Below, in pieces: positions 37,701 through 46,710 of a DNA stretch of 64,000 bases. The stretch comes from Manduca sexta (taxonomy: Eukaryota; Arthropoda; Insecta; Lepidoptera; Sphingidae): the NCBI RefSeq assembly GCF_014839805.1, contig NC_051134.1, forward strand, positions 6,417,170 through 6,481,169. Reading direction: 5' to 3'. The notes below the pieces were generated by a model. It did no database searches. It was not told the DNA's origin and saw nothing but the letters and a program-made list of their open reading frames with translations. Positions within the stretch are counted from its first letter, which is position 1. Every line of letters starts with the position of its first letter. A program made the translations under genes and the position numbers.

Positions 37701-40700
37701 CTCCGCGGGGGGCGGGAAAGGAGGGATTGTTGGCTGTGGCTAACTTTCTGCCGGGTGGGGCTGGGGGATAGCCCTGATGGCCTCCCATATGGCGCTCTGC
37801 GCTAGCAGAGTCCATGATGGGAGGCAGGGAGGAGTACGACCACGTGGTCGAGTGGGCGTGGTCGATGCGGTCCTTGCGGCACTACTGCCGCAGAGACCGC
37901 ACCAGTAGAGGTCGCTTGCCCCTGAAATAAGGGGTAAGCGAGGGAGTAGTAGCGGGCTCGGTGTTCACTAACCCTGTCACCGGGCTGGCGAAAGGGGAGT
38001 GGTCCCTCTTTCGCCGCCGCCAAATCTCGTAACCCCAAACATGATCAAGTGTCTCTGGCGTAAGCGTCAGACACACTTGATCTACGGGGACCGAGGGTTC
38101 ACTGGCTTAACTGCCTGGACCGCGAGGAAGAAATCCTCTATAAAAATTACCCCAAATCCCCAAGCGGCGGCGCACCGTGAGGGGTTGTAAGCTTGGCTAA
38201 TGGGTAGCTTGATTTAGTCGCTAGTGCGAACCACAGTATTTTGAGCCAGTACACAAAGTTTTTACTCGTGGGAACAAAAATGGAATCACAAATTAAAACT
38301 AAAGACGCACAGGGGGAGGAGAAAGAAGGAGCCGGGACCAATAGGTGCCGAGGAGGCCCACGTCCCGTAGGGGACAAACAGTCCGCCGAGGAATCGCGCG
38401 GGCGAACTCCCAAGGTGGGGAACGTCCGCGTGATGAAGTCGCGGCCGAAGAGCGAACGCGGGGTGCTGGGTCAGACTCTGACTCAGCATCCAGCATGGTT
38501 AGCGGATGGAGCTCAGTCGCGGGCACCAGATCTATGGAGATCAAGACGGCAGCGGCGGAGCCATTCCGGAAGCGGATCAGGTGCAGGATCGGGGATACGT
38601 CCTCCGAGGGCGGCGAGGCAAAGGCTTCGTGCGTCGCTCCCCCGGAAACGGGGCGGATCCCACTCCGCGTCTCGCGGAGCGAAGGTGAAGGGTCGGGCCC
38701 TCAAAGAAGCGAGGGACAGCGGGAAGCTCGCCGAGGAGGGCGGCACCCGATCGCCGCACGACCTCAAAAGGCCGAGAAGAAAAGGGCCAAATTTGAGGAG
38801 GTCGTGATGGCGGCGATTGCGAGTGTCCGCCAAAAGAAATTGCGGTCCTCGAAAGAGAAGGCTGCGCAAGAGGCCGCGGCCTCCATTATGGCGGCAGCAG
38901 CGGCCACCTTCTTGGAGTCGGAACCCGAGTCGGGTAACGAGGGGATGAGGGCCGATATCGCCCGGCTATCGACGGAGGTTGAGCGTCTCTCTAGGGAGAA
39001 CGCGGAACTCAAGTCCAGCCGGGCCTCAGCCCTCGTTCAGTCCTCTCGTCCTGTAGAGACGTCTCCAGAGGTGAGTGCGGTGCAGCCGGCGGACAGGCAA
39101 CAACTCCTGAGCCTGATACGAGAGGGCATCCGCCAGGAGATCGGTGCCCTCTCTGCCCGGTTCGCGGTTCTGGAGGGCATTGTCCTCCGGCCACCTCTGG
39201 CGGGCTCCAAGAAGGCTGCGTCCTACGCGGCCGCCGCGGCTCCGCAACCCACGCCGGGGACGTCCGGCCCGACGAGCCAAAACTCAGGGCCATCCACGAG
39301 GCCAACGAAGCCGTCGTCGTCGTCTCCGCCGCCTCCGCCTCCGGCCTCCCAGAGGACGCTCGCAGCAGATAAGCCCAAAAAGGCGAAGGCTGCGCGGAGA
39401 GCGGCGAAGCCGGCGGAGCTAGCAGAAGACGGCTCCCCCACCTACTCTCTTGCCTGCTGATGATGCCGGCTGGACAGTGGTGGGGGCCAAAGAGACCCGA
39501 CGCACGGAGCGGCGGAAGGCGCAGCGGCAGCGCGCCAAGGAGAGGAGCGTCGCCAATATGCTTCGCGCCCCGAAGTCCGCAGCTGTAGTCGTCACACTAC
39601 AGCCGGAAGCGGTAAAGAAGGGCGTGACATACGCGGACCCTCCTTTCCAAGGCAAAGGGGTTAATCAACCCCGCGGAGCTTTGGGATTGCTGGGGGGTTG
39701 CGGTTAAGAGTAACCGCAACCGGAGCCCGGAAACTCGAGCTCCCGGGAGCTAGTAGTGGCCCGGTCGCGGACGCCCTAGCTGCAAAGCTACGGGCGGCGT
39801 TTGATGCGGCCGAGGCTAGAGTGTCCAGACCCGTAAAGAGCGTAAGCTTGCGCATATCGGGTCTGGATGACTCCGTCACAGTGGAGGAAGTGGTGGCCGC
39901 CATTGTCGGGACCACGGGATGCTCAGCTGAAGAGCTGAAGCCGGGAGCCCTACGTCCCGACTATGCAGGTATGCTGGCCATCACGGTCAGTTGCCCCGTG
40001 ACGGCGGCCAAAGTGGTGGCTGAGGGCCGGAGGCTTTTGGTGGGCTGGGTGTCGGCGCAGGTTAAGCTGCTCGAGCCCCAGCCTCTGAGGTGTTACCGAT
40101 GTCAGACCGGACATCACGTCGGGGTAAGGTGCACCTCGGAGGTCGACCGCAGCGCGTTGTGCTTCCGCTGCGGTCAGCCCGGTCATAAAATCGGCTCGTG
40201 CACCGCCGACAAGCCGCACTGCTTAGCTTGTGCGGCGGTTGGCAAGCCAGCCGAACACCGGGCGGGGAGTAGAGCCTGCGCCGCTCCCGCCAATACCGGG
40301 GGCAAACGCCGGCCCACGGCCTCCACTGCCGCTTCCGCCGCGGCTCCCGCTAGCGCTGCCGCTGCTACTTCTGGAGAGAGCGCAATGGAATGCCATTAAT
40401 GGCCCCATTGCGCTTTCTCCAGGCGAACATCAACCACTGCGCCAGAGCTCAGGATCTCTTGCTCCAGAGCATGGCGCGGTGGTCGATTAATATCGCCGTG
40501 GTCTCCGAGCCGTACTTTGTCCCGCCCAGGAATGACTGGGTGGAGGACCTGAGCGGCTCGGTGGCCATCATCGCGTCGGCCGCCGCCGGTACCCTGACCC
40601 ACGAGCGGGTGAAGAGGGGCCAGGGTTGTGTCGCAGCTCGGTTCGGAGGGATAGTCGTAGTGGGGTGCTACTTCTCTCCGAGCCGAACTCTCGCCGAGTT

Positions 40701-43700
40701 CCACAACTCCCTCAGGGAGCTGAGTGACGTCGTCGTCGAGTACGGTTCGCTTCCCGTCGTCGTGCTGGGGGACTTCAACGCCAAGAGCCAGGCTTGGGGT
40801 TCCCGGTACACGGATGTACGGGGGCGAATGGTTGAGGACTGGGCCTTGGAGGTTGGCCTGGACGTCCTCAACAGGGGTTCCGTCGCCACGTGTATGCGGA
40901 TGCGGGGTGAGTCCGTGGTGGACATTTCGTTTGCCAGCCCCGCATTGTCGCAGCGTGTTGTCGACTGGCGAGTAATGGAGGCGGTGGAGACGCTGTCGGA
41001 CCACCGGTATATCCGGTTCGACGTCTCCACCGATCCCTCGAGCGCGCCAGTCCGACGGGCCCCAAGTGGTCCACGTTGGGCGTTGAGACAGCTGGACAGG
41101 GAGCTCCTCCTGGAAGCCTCCATCGTCCAGTCCTGGGTGCAAGCACCGGTCAGGCCGGACGATGTGAATAACGAGGCCGACTGGTTCCGGGAGGCTATGT
41201 CCTCTGTCTGCGACTCGGCAATGCCCCGAGTCCGCCGAAGCCAAGCGCGGCGCAAGGTGTACTGGTGGTCGCGGGAGCTGGCATCGCTCCAGGCGGCGTG
41301 CTATGCCGCGCGACGCCGGTACACCAGGTACCGCCAAATCCGCATCCGGCCTGTGGATGCGGTGGCTCGAGAGGCGGAGCTATACCAGGGGTACAGAGAC
41401 GCAAAGACGCTCTCTCGGGCGCGATTCTAGAGTCTAAGAATCGCGCCCACCAGGAGTTGCTGGAGTCTCTTGACGCAGACCCGTGGGGACGTCCTTACAA
41501 AATGGTGCGGAGCAAGCTCCGCATCTGGGCGCCCCCACTGACGCAGAGTCTCCGGCGGGAACTGGTCGAGGGCGTCGTTGGCGCTCTGTTCCCTGCGCGA
41601 GGGGAGCACGCTCCTCCGCCCATGGCTCCGCCCCCGGCGGCGCCCGGCATGGACCACGACGACGACGTCACTGTTCCCGCGGTGACCGGGGTAGACTTGA
41701 GGGTGGCGGTGGCCAAGATGAAGGCCAAGAACACCGCCCCAGGGCCCGACGGCTTGCCTGGAAAAGCCTGGGTCCTGGCCTTGGGGGCTCTCGGGCCTCG
41801 ACTTCAGAGGTTCCTCACGGCATGTTTGGAGAGGGGCCAGTTTCCACTTCGTTGGAAGACGGGGAAACTGGTCCTCATCGCGAAGCATGGGCGCCCCGCG
41901 GACAGTCCGTCCGCATACCGGCCCATCGTCCTGCTCGACGAGGTGGGCAAGCTCTTCGAAAGAGTTATTTCAGACCGCCTCGTCGAGCACCTGACGAGGG
42001 TTGGGCCGGATCTTGCGGACAGCCAATTTGGCTTCCGCAGAGGGCGCTCTACTGTGGATGCCATCATGCGCGTGAGGTCTCTCGCGACGGGGATGCTGTT
42101 TCCCGGGGTAGGGTCGTCTTGGCGGTGTCGCTTGACATCGCCAATGCCTTTAATACCCTGCCCTGGAGTTGTATCAGGGAGGCACTCCGGTATCACCGGG
42201 TGCCGGCCTACCTCCGTCGCGTTGTCGGGGCCTACTTGACGGATAGGGCCGTCATTTACCCCGGTCGCCAAGGGGAATGGATCAGGCGAGAGATGTCGTG
42301 CGGTGTTCCGCAGGGTTCGGTTCTGGGGCCGCTCTTGTGGAACATCGGATACGACTGGGTGCTGCGCACCGACCTCCCGAGCGGCGTCAGCGTGGTATGC
42401 TACGCTGACGACACGCTAGTTTTGGCTGACGGGGGGTCGCATCAGGCGGCGGTCGACGCGGCTACAATTGGGGTTGCGACAGTCGTTGAGAGAATCCGAC
42501 AACTGGGACTCGAGGTGGCGCTGCACAAATCCGAGGCCATGTGCTTTCATGGCCGGGGAACGCGCCACCTCCGGGTCTCCAGATCACGGCAGGAGGGGTT
42601 CACATCGGCGTCGGGTCGACGATGAAGTACCTGGGACTCGTCCTCGACAGCCGGTGGAACTTCAAGGAGCACATCCGCCTTTTGGCTCCCAGGTTGGTAA
42701 AATTCACCTGCATAATGCGGCGTCTTTTGCCAAACCTGGGGGGGCCAATGCTCCCTGCCGGCGGCTCTACGCAGGAGTCGTGCGGTCCATGGCCCTGTAC
42801 GGTGCCCCCGTATGGTCCGCAGCTGTGGCGCGGCGGCAAGGCCGCTTTCTGAACGCGCCACAAAGAGCGATGGCCATACGGCTGATACGGGGATACCGCA
42901 CGATCTCCTGCGAGGCGGCGGGCCTCCTTGCCGGACTACCGCCATGGGGTCTCGAGGCGAAGGTCCTTGCGTCACTATATGTGTGGCGCGGGGAGGCGCA
43001 TAGCCGGGGCGTAGCTCCGCTACCGCGACAAATTGCCGCGCGGCGGACGGAGCTCCGGCAGAACCTCATGGCGGAATGGCGACAACGACTGTCGCAACCC
43101 TTGGCTGGGCACGCCACGATAGCGGCGGTAAGTCCCTCTTCGAGGTGTGGCTGACGAGACGTCACGGCGTCCTCTCATTCCGGACGACGCAGGTACTGAC
43201 CGGTCACGGCTGCTTCGGCAGGTACCTGTATCGGATCCGGGTGGAGGATACGCCCGCGTGTTTTTACTGTGCGGATCGGCCGGAGGACACGGTGGAGCAT
43301 ACGGTGGAGGTGTGCCCAGCTTGGGCTGAGCCCCGCCGTGTTCTCTCAACGGCCATCGGTGGCGGAGACCTCTCGCGTCGGGGCCTGGTAGAAGCCATGC
43401 TCCGGGGCGAGAGAGAGTGGGACGCAGTCACCTCCTTCTGCGAGGACGTGATGCTCGCAAAGGAGGTGGCGGAGCGGATACGGCGCCAAAGCGCCCAACG
43501 TCCCATCCGCCACGGCAGACGCACAAGACGCGGGCGTCAAACGTCTGCTGAGGATCGTCGGCCTCCGTAGGCGCGGACCGTCGGGTGACGAGCATTGGGT
43601 AGCCCGTCGCCCGAAACACCCCAACGGCCCGTGTGTTCGGCGCGTAGTGTTCCACGCGCGCCTCGAAGAGCAGTGTCAGAGTAATTTGCGGGGCCCTTTA

Positions 43701-43855
43701 GGGCCGGTGCCTGCCTAGGTCTCAATGCCACCGGATCTTGGACCTAGGCACATAGGCAAAGGATGGGAACACCGTAGGTTCTTAGTCGGTAAAAGTCTGA
43801 CACGCCCTCCCGCCCATCCCAAGGCGGGAGATAGTCAACTGACGATTTACCTACG

Positions 43856-43886
<31 letters not shown>

Positions 43887-44770
43887 ATCAATATTGACAC
43901 CGTACTAAAATCAGTTTGAATGGTTAACAGTTCAATTCAGTTGAACACAGTGAATGATCGGAACGCCAATTTTAGTACGTAGTACATATATTTCGATGGA
44001 AGTGGTGATCATAGCATTATAAGGTACGTGCGTGCTTGCTTGCGTGCCTGCATGTGCGTGAGTGTATATATATATTTATGAAAGAGGATCTATAGCACAA
44101 CCTTAGATTCGTTAATATTTGATTTGGTCGTCAACATGAATGCGTGGCTGAGCATACCCCAATGAGGTTATGTTAAGCAGATATCCAAGTTTATTGTGCT
44201 GGTGTATTGTTTAGGCCATTTCTTATCGTTTAAGCTATATATAGGCAACGTCGGTAGTTTTATACACCTACGCATAATAAAAGAATTGTATACTTTACTC
44301 TACAGCTACACGTTTTCAAGGCTGGAGATGTATTTCAAGAGCCCTCGCTTCGTGTCCATGCGCCGCTCGGAGCTGTTCGGTCTGACCGACTTCATCGCCA
44401 ATTGCGGAGGGCTGCTGGGCTTGTTCTTGGGGTTCTCCTTCCTCAGCCTCGTCGAGATCATCTACTTCCTGACCCTCAGGTATTGTATAGTATTGTAACA
44501 AACTTAGGTTTATCCGACTCAACCGACCAATCCCTTGAAAGGTTGGTGCCACTTTCTTGAGAACTATAAAGAATGATATTCTAATTTCTTATTTCATTGA
44601 TTCATATGAATTATTATTTATATGTTTAGCCATTCTTTTTAGAAAGACATTTTAACTCCATTATTTGCCTTTAAATACTTATCGTGCCTTATTTTTTCAG
44701 ACTTTGGTGCGCATTTAAGCGCGATATGAACAACGAAAAACAAATAAAAATAGAATATAAGAGAAATTAA
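28721..44770 (+). CDS. Pickpocket (DEG/ENaC) sodium channel subunit, copy A, 14 coding exons, 553 aa
   Basis: Amiloride-sensitive-type cation channel subunit with two membrane spans, acting at the plasma membrane, usually of sensory or epithelial cells. Exons: 28721-28725, 31382-31546, 31768-31897, 32087-32187, 32864-32996, 33692-33852, 34338-34449, 35195-35287, 35630-35769, 36678-36829, 36911-36970, 37086-37251, 44306-44479, 44701-44770. All phases close (1,662 nt) with no frameshift. The HG gating motif is at residues 42-43 (TTLHGLRY), TM1 at about 58-75 and VPFPSVTIC at 101-109. Next come TQEGICFNFN, a cysteine-rich extracellular domain, and TM2 at about 503-528 with GFS filter residues 515-517 inside LGFSFLSLVEIIYF. 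The tail is 23 aa. Exon 8 has a GC donor, the exon 10 acceptor is shifted relative to copy B, and intron 12 carries a 6.3-kb retrotransposon. The family is certain; the exact orthologue (ppk28-like is possible) is not. Confidence 0.92.
29799..30028. mobile_element. Fold-back MITE-like element in intron 1 of copy A
   Basis: Two near-perfect inverted arms of about 65 bp (29,799-29,865 and 29,963-30,028) include TATCGCGGTTTTAATATT and CTCCCGACGTTTCG with their reverse complements. They enclose a spacer of about 97 bp. A related half element lies in intron 2 of copy C (about 60,110-60,240). It is probably a non-autonomous DNA transposon. No coding sequence is present. Confidence 0.75.
31163..31374 (+). 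repeat. Dispersed repeat X directly before exon 2 of copy A
   Basis: GTTAACTGACGAGAGACAATTG, CAGTCGGCACAATGATACC, CTATCCGGGTGGATAT and CACCAGCAATTTT match repeat X. It ends only about 7 bp before the exon 2 start and therefore supplies or abuts the acceptor region. Remnants occupy the same place in copy B (49,365-49,500) and are not seen in copy C. Confidence 0.65.
37572..37585. repeat. Target-site duplication, left
   Basis: GCATCAATATTGAC is identical to 43,885-43,898. It abuts the first base of the retrotransposon. Confidence 0.95.
37586..37751 (+). ncRNA. Predicted HDV-like self-cleaving ribozyme at the retrotransposon 5' end
   Basis: All helices of the nested double pseudoknot can be paired by hand. 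P1 is 37586-37592 with 37676-37682 (7 bp, with a G-T wobble at the cleavage-site pair). P2 is 37596-37602 with 37745-37751 (7 bp). P3 is 37603-37605 with 37673-37675 (3 bp). P4 is 37688-37704 with 37720-37736 (17 bp including wobbles). J1/4 is GGGCA (37683-37687). J4/2 is TGGCTAAC (37737-37744), with the expected catalytic C at 37740. L3 starts TCC but is expanded to 67 nt, which is unusual. Cleavage 5' of G37586 would free the RNA exactly at the element/target boundary, as known for R2 and some other non-LTR elements. Activity is inferred, not shown. Confidence 0.8.
37867..38082 (+). promoter_or_regulatory. Three strong hairpins in the retrotransposon 5'UTR
   Basis: Hairpin 1 (37,867-37,900) has stems GCGGTC/GACCGC and TGCGGCA/TGCCGCA around loop CTAC. 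Hairpin 2 (37,912-37,941) pairs TCGCTT/AAGCGA and CCCCT/AGGGG around a 6-nt loop. Hairpin 3 (38,043-38,082) pairs GATCAAGTGT/ACACTTGATC with further inner pairing around loop TAAG. They lie between the ribozyme and ORF1 and could serve translation, RNP assembly or RNA stability. The role is inferred. Confidence 0.6.
38280..40399 (+). pseudogene. Retrotransposon ORF1 (gag-like, zinc knuckles), frameshifted
   Basis: Nucleic-acid-binding ORF1 protein that packages element RNA. The start is ATG 38,280 (MESQIKTKD). The reading continues in another frame after a shift between about 38,345 and 38,450, shifts at the C5 run near 39,436, and shifts back near the G6 run at 39,690. The N-terminal half is charged and low-complexity. 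A coiled-coil-like stretch (RLSTEVERLSRENAEL) is at about 38,970. The C-terminal half has an RRM-like region, then three zinc knuckles starting at about 40,091, 40,160 and 40,217 (CYRCQTGHH, CFRCGQPGH, HCLACAAVG). It stops with TAA 40,397-40,399, overlapping the ORF2 ATG. No in-frame nonsense change was seen inside the segments. Confidence 0.85.
40399..43570 (+). pseudogene. Retrotransposon ORF2 (AP endonuclease - reverse transcriptase), frameshifted
   Basis: This enzyme nicks the target and copies element RNA by target-primed reverse transcription. The likely start is ATG 40,399 inside TAATG; ATG 40,390 is in the same frame. Span about 1,057 codons, normal for R1-clade ORF2. The endonuclease region has LQANINH, SEPYFV, GDFNAK (about 40,768), SVVDISF and SDHRYI. 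The RT region has AYRPIVLLDEVGKLFE, motif A SLDIANAFN, motif B GVPQGSVLGP and catalytic YADD at 42,401-42,412. The C-terminal finger is CFYCADRPEDTVEH (43,259 onwards). Frame changes lie near 41,400, 42,095, 42,560, 42,742 (G7 run) and 43,125. Catalytic residues are intact on both sides of the breaks. Confidence 0.9.
43712..43750 (+). promoter_or_regulatory. 3'UTR hairpin of the retrotransposon
   Basis: TGCCTAGGTC (43,712-43,721) and GACCTAGGCA (43,741-43,750) form a perfect 10-bp stem with a 19-nt loop, about 107 nt before the poly(A). 3'UTR structures are recognised by the reverse transcriptase in several R-type elements, so a similar role is possible here. Confidence 0.5.
43857..43884 (+). 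repeat. Retrotransposon poly(A) tail, 28 nt
   Basis: An uninterrupted A run follows CCTACGT and directly precedes the right target-site duplication. It may include one or two A residues from the target. Confidence 0.9.
43885..43898. repeat. Target-site duplication, right
   Basis: GCATCAATATTGAC directly after the poly(A) is identical to 37,572-37,585. Confidence 0.95.
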
Positions 44771-44852
44771 TCAGAATTGCGGCGTGCGTCATATACATGA
44801 GTTTGTTGTGTACCTTTAAGCTTTCTTTGTAAATTATAAATATTTAGTGTAT

Positions 44853-44858
44853 AATAAA
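44853..44858 (+). terminator. Polyadenylation signal of copy A
   Basis: AATAAA lies 83 nt past the stop codon, in the same setting as in copy B (ATAATAAATGTATT in both). Confidence 0.7.
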
Positions 44859-45184
44859 TGTATTTGCGATTATCATGTACTTATCTTTTAGTTTTGATTT
44901 GTTATTACCCAAATGCGGCTGTATAAAATCGATGACCGATTCCTGATCAAGGGACCCATGTCTTAGTCATGTGTTATTCTCTCAACAAATTATAATAACA
45001 CGACACGGAGTCCTGTCGTGTTTCTTGTCATATTCTAAGCACATTGCTAACGTTATGGTATGCAGGTCTGGTCAGATTTTTTGAGATGGGGAATTAAGGG
45101 CAGCCACCTTAAACGGTATAGCTAGAGGAACACATTCTTAGAAGACCGTCTATCATTTTTGAAGTTATTAAGAATTGCATTCAT

Positions 45185-45381
45185 GGACTCCTCGGTGGCG
45201 TTGTTGTACGGAATGCGCCATACGGCATTGCTCTGGGGTCCTGGGTTCAATTGGTTTGGCAAATTGATATTTGGATTTTTCTACTCAGTATCAGCTCGGA
45301 GTTTGGAATTTGTGCCTGATATGATGATAGGCTCGCCCCTATCTCATCATGGGAGAAATACGTGACGTACGTGCGTTTGTG
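45185..45381 (+). repeat. tRNA-derived SINE, family S2, with 9-bp target-site duplication
   Basis: Head CTCCTCGGTGGCGTTGTTG, B-box remnant GGTTCAATT and the S2 body to ATACGTGACGTACGTG. Direct repeats TGCATTCAT are at 45,176-45,184 and 45,382-45,390. Confidence 0.82.
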
Positions 45382-45390
45382 TGCATTCAT

Positions 45391-46150
45391 AGATTTTAAA
45401 CAGTGTAGTCCGCAAGAATTTGGATAATTTACGTAAAAACTTTTGTGATGCCAGTGATCCTGTTGCTTGTAAGGCTCAAAACACTTTAAGGGATTATCTG
45501 AGGTTTGGGTACTTTTAAGGTAAGGAATCAAAGAATACATTCTCCATGTTTTTATTTTTGGAAATGCGATACCAATACTCTGTTAGTGTCCCACGGAGTG
45601 TTCGATCCTTATAAGCAACAGAATCGATTTTTCATTGTTTTGAATGACGAGACGAGCGAGACGTTCGCCTAATGACGATGACGACGCGTTAACCTGCGTA
45701 AGCCGATCGTTCCTTCTATCGACTTCAAGAATAGGGTAGTGAGCGACTTTGTTTTAAATACATTTATCTAAAATGTATTTTATTCAAAATCTATCGGAGA
45801 AAGAATTTTCAAAATCCAAACAATAATAAATAAGTTATAAAGGTTTGAAATTTTGTGGAAAGGGAAGCTGTCAAATTAAAATAATAATGAAATGTATCGT
45901 TACCCAGTGCCACCGGCCATAACACTACGTAAGTGAGAAAAGGACAGCGCGATAACCACACCACGCCCACTTATCCTCACAAACATATTTCTAATATGAA
46001 TAACTGCTTTATTTTTCAACCAATTTTGATGCTGATTTCATAGAATAATTTCTTTTTTATAATAAACTAAATCAATTCTTTAAAATAATAAACTGAATCA
46101 AACAAGAAACTACCCTATTCCCTCATTGAGCCACGATGACAATACAACAG
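45391..46150. other. Spacer between copies A and B, mostly unassigned
   Basis: It contains a short repeat Y fragment (about 45,634-45,680, TTGAATGACGAGACGAGCGAG). The rest is AT-rich with nothing recognised. Confidence 0.45.
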
Positions 46151-46312
46151 CCACCTCATTCCGGCCGAAGGAGGAACCACCATAGATGAGCTTATAACCC
46201 TGACCGATTTTCCAGGATTTGTTGCTCTTCCTCCACGTCCCTTACAGAAACGTGACCCGAAGTCTTTCAAGTACATCGGCGAGCTCTCAGCCTCATCCGG
46301 TGAAGAACTGTT
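46151..46312 (+). other. Unrecognised exon-like open segment between copies A and B
   Basis: One frame stays open from after TGA 46,137 to a GTAAGT donor at 46,313 (54 codons from the CAG at 46,148-46,150). It contains phrases such as HLIPAEGGTTIDELITL, FPGFVALPPRPLQKRD and FKYIGELSASSGEELL. Composition looks coding, unlike its flanks. There is no in-frame ATG inside, so it would be an internal exon, a fragment of a displaced gene, or a transposon piece. If not spliced, it ends at TAA 46,314. It is not similar to any pickpocket exon here. I do not recognise the protein. Confidence 0.4.
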
Positions 46313-46710
46313 GTAAGTAATTGGTATATGTGTTCTGACTTATTTATAAAATTAAGTTAGAAGATGTGTTATTGACACGAGTGTTTATTTCAAAGTAAAA
46401 TATGATAAAATAAGTAACTAGGCAAACAACAACATTCAAATATTTACAAAAATAGAACACATTAAAAAGAATATTGGTCACAACAAAGGTTACATTCTAC
46501 AACAAGAACCACTGTTGAGGGTAGCGAAACGAAACTTTATCGGTACTCGCATCTTCGTCCGTACCATGCGCAGTAGCCCAAGACCACTTGTTACAGGCTT
46601 AGGGCGAGGGGCCTGCGCTTCGTTTTGCAGCGTAGTGTAGCACGTGCAGGCGAGGTAGCCTTGGACCCTGAATGTGGTAGGACTCCACACACCCCAATTA
46701 TCATCGTCTT

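Larger units (their letters stand above)
37586..43884 (+). mobile_element. Full-length R1-clade-like non-LTR retrotransposon, 6.3 kb
   Basis: It lies in intron 12 of pickpocket copy A, same strand as the gene, and is much more GC-rich than its surroundings. Order: HDV-like ribozyme fold (37,586-37,751), structured 5'UTR, ORF1 (38,280-40,399), ORF2 (40,399-43,570), a 3'UTR with a 10-bp hairpin, and a 28-nt poly(A). A perfect 14-bp target-site duplication shows endonuclease-primed insertion and a young age. ORF layout, AP-type endonuclease, a C-terminal CCHC-type finger and a TAATG stop-start junction fit the R1/TRAS/SART group. The target is neither 28S rDNA nor telomeric repeat, so this is not a site-specific insertion of those kinds. 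Both ORFs have frameshifts. Confidence 0.92.
37342..44006. mobile_element. Probable older insertion (about 330 bp) that hosts the retrotransposon
   Basis: Compared with intron 12 of copy B, where ATGGAAGTAGT occurs once, copy A has ATGGAAGTAGT at 37,342-37,352 and ATGGAAGTGGT at 43,996-44,006. Without the 6.3-kb element, about 330 bp remains between them, including an inverted pair GTACTAAAAT / ATTTTAGTAC. This looks like an older insertion with an 11-bp duplication into which the retrotransposon later jumped. The class of the older element is unknown. Confidence 0.45.

Noticed and set aside
37586..43884. R1 element in its usual rDNA site
   Set aside because: The flanks are intron 12 of a channel gene with a 14-bp target-site duplication, not the 28S target.
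37543..43919. Many long overlapping open frames on both strands of the GC-rich region, for example the minus frame 40,396-41,337 (313 codons)
   Set aside because: GC-rich coding DNA gives long shadow frames. Only the plus-strand ORF1 and ORF2 segments carry endonuclease, RT and zinc-finger motifs.
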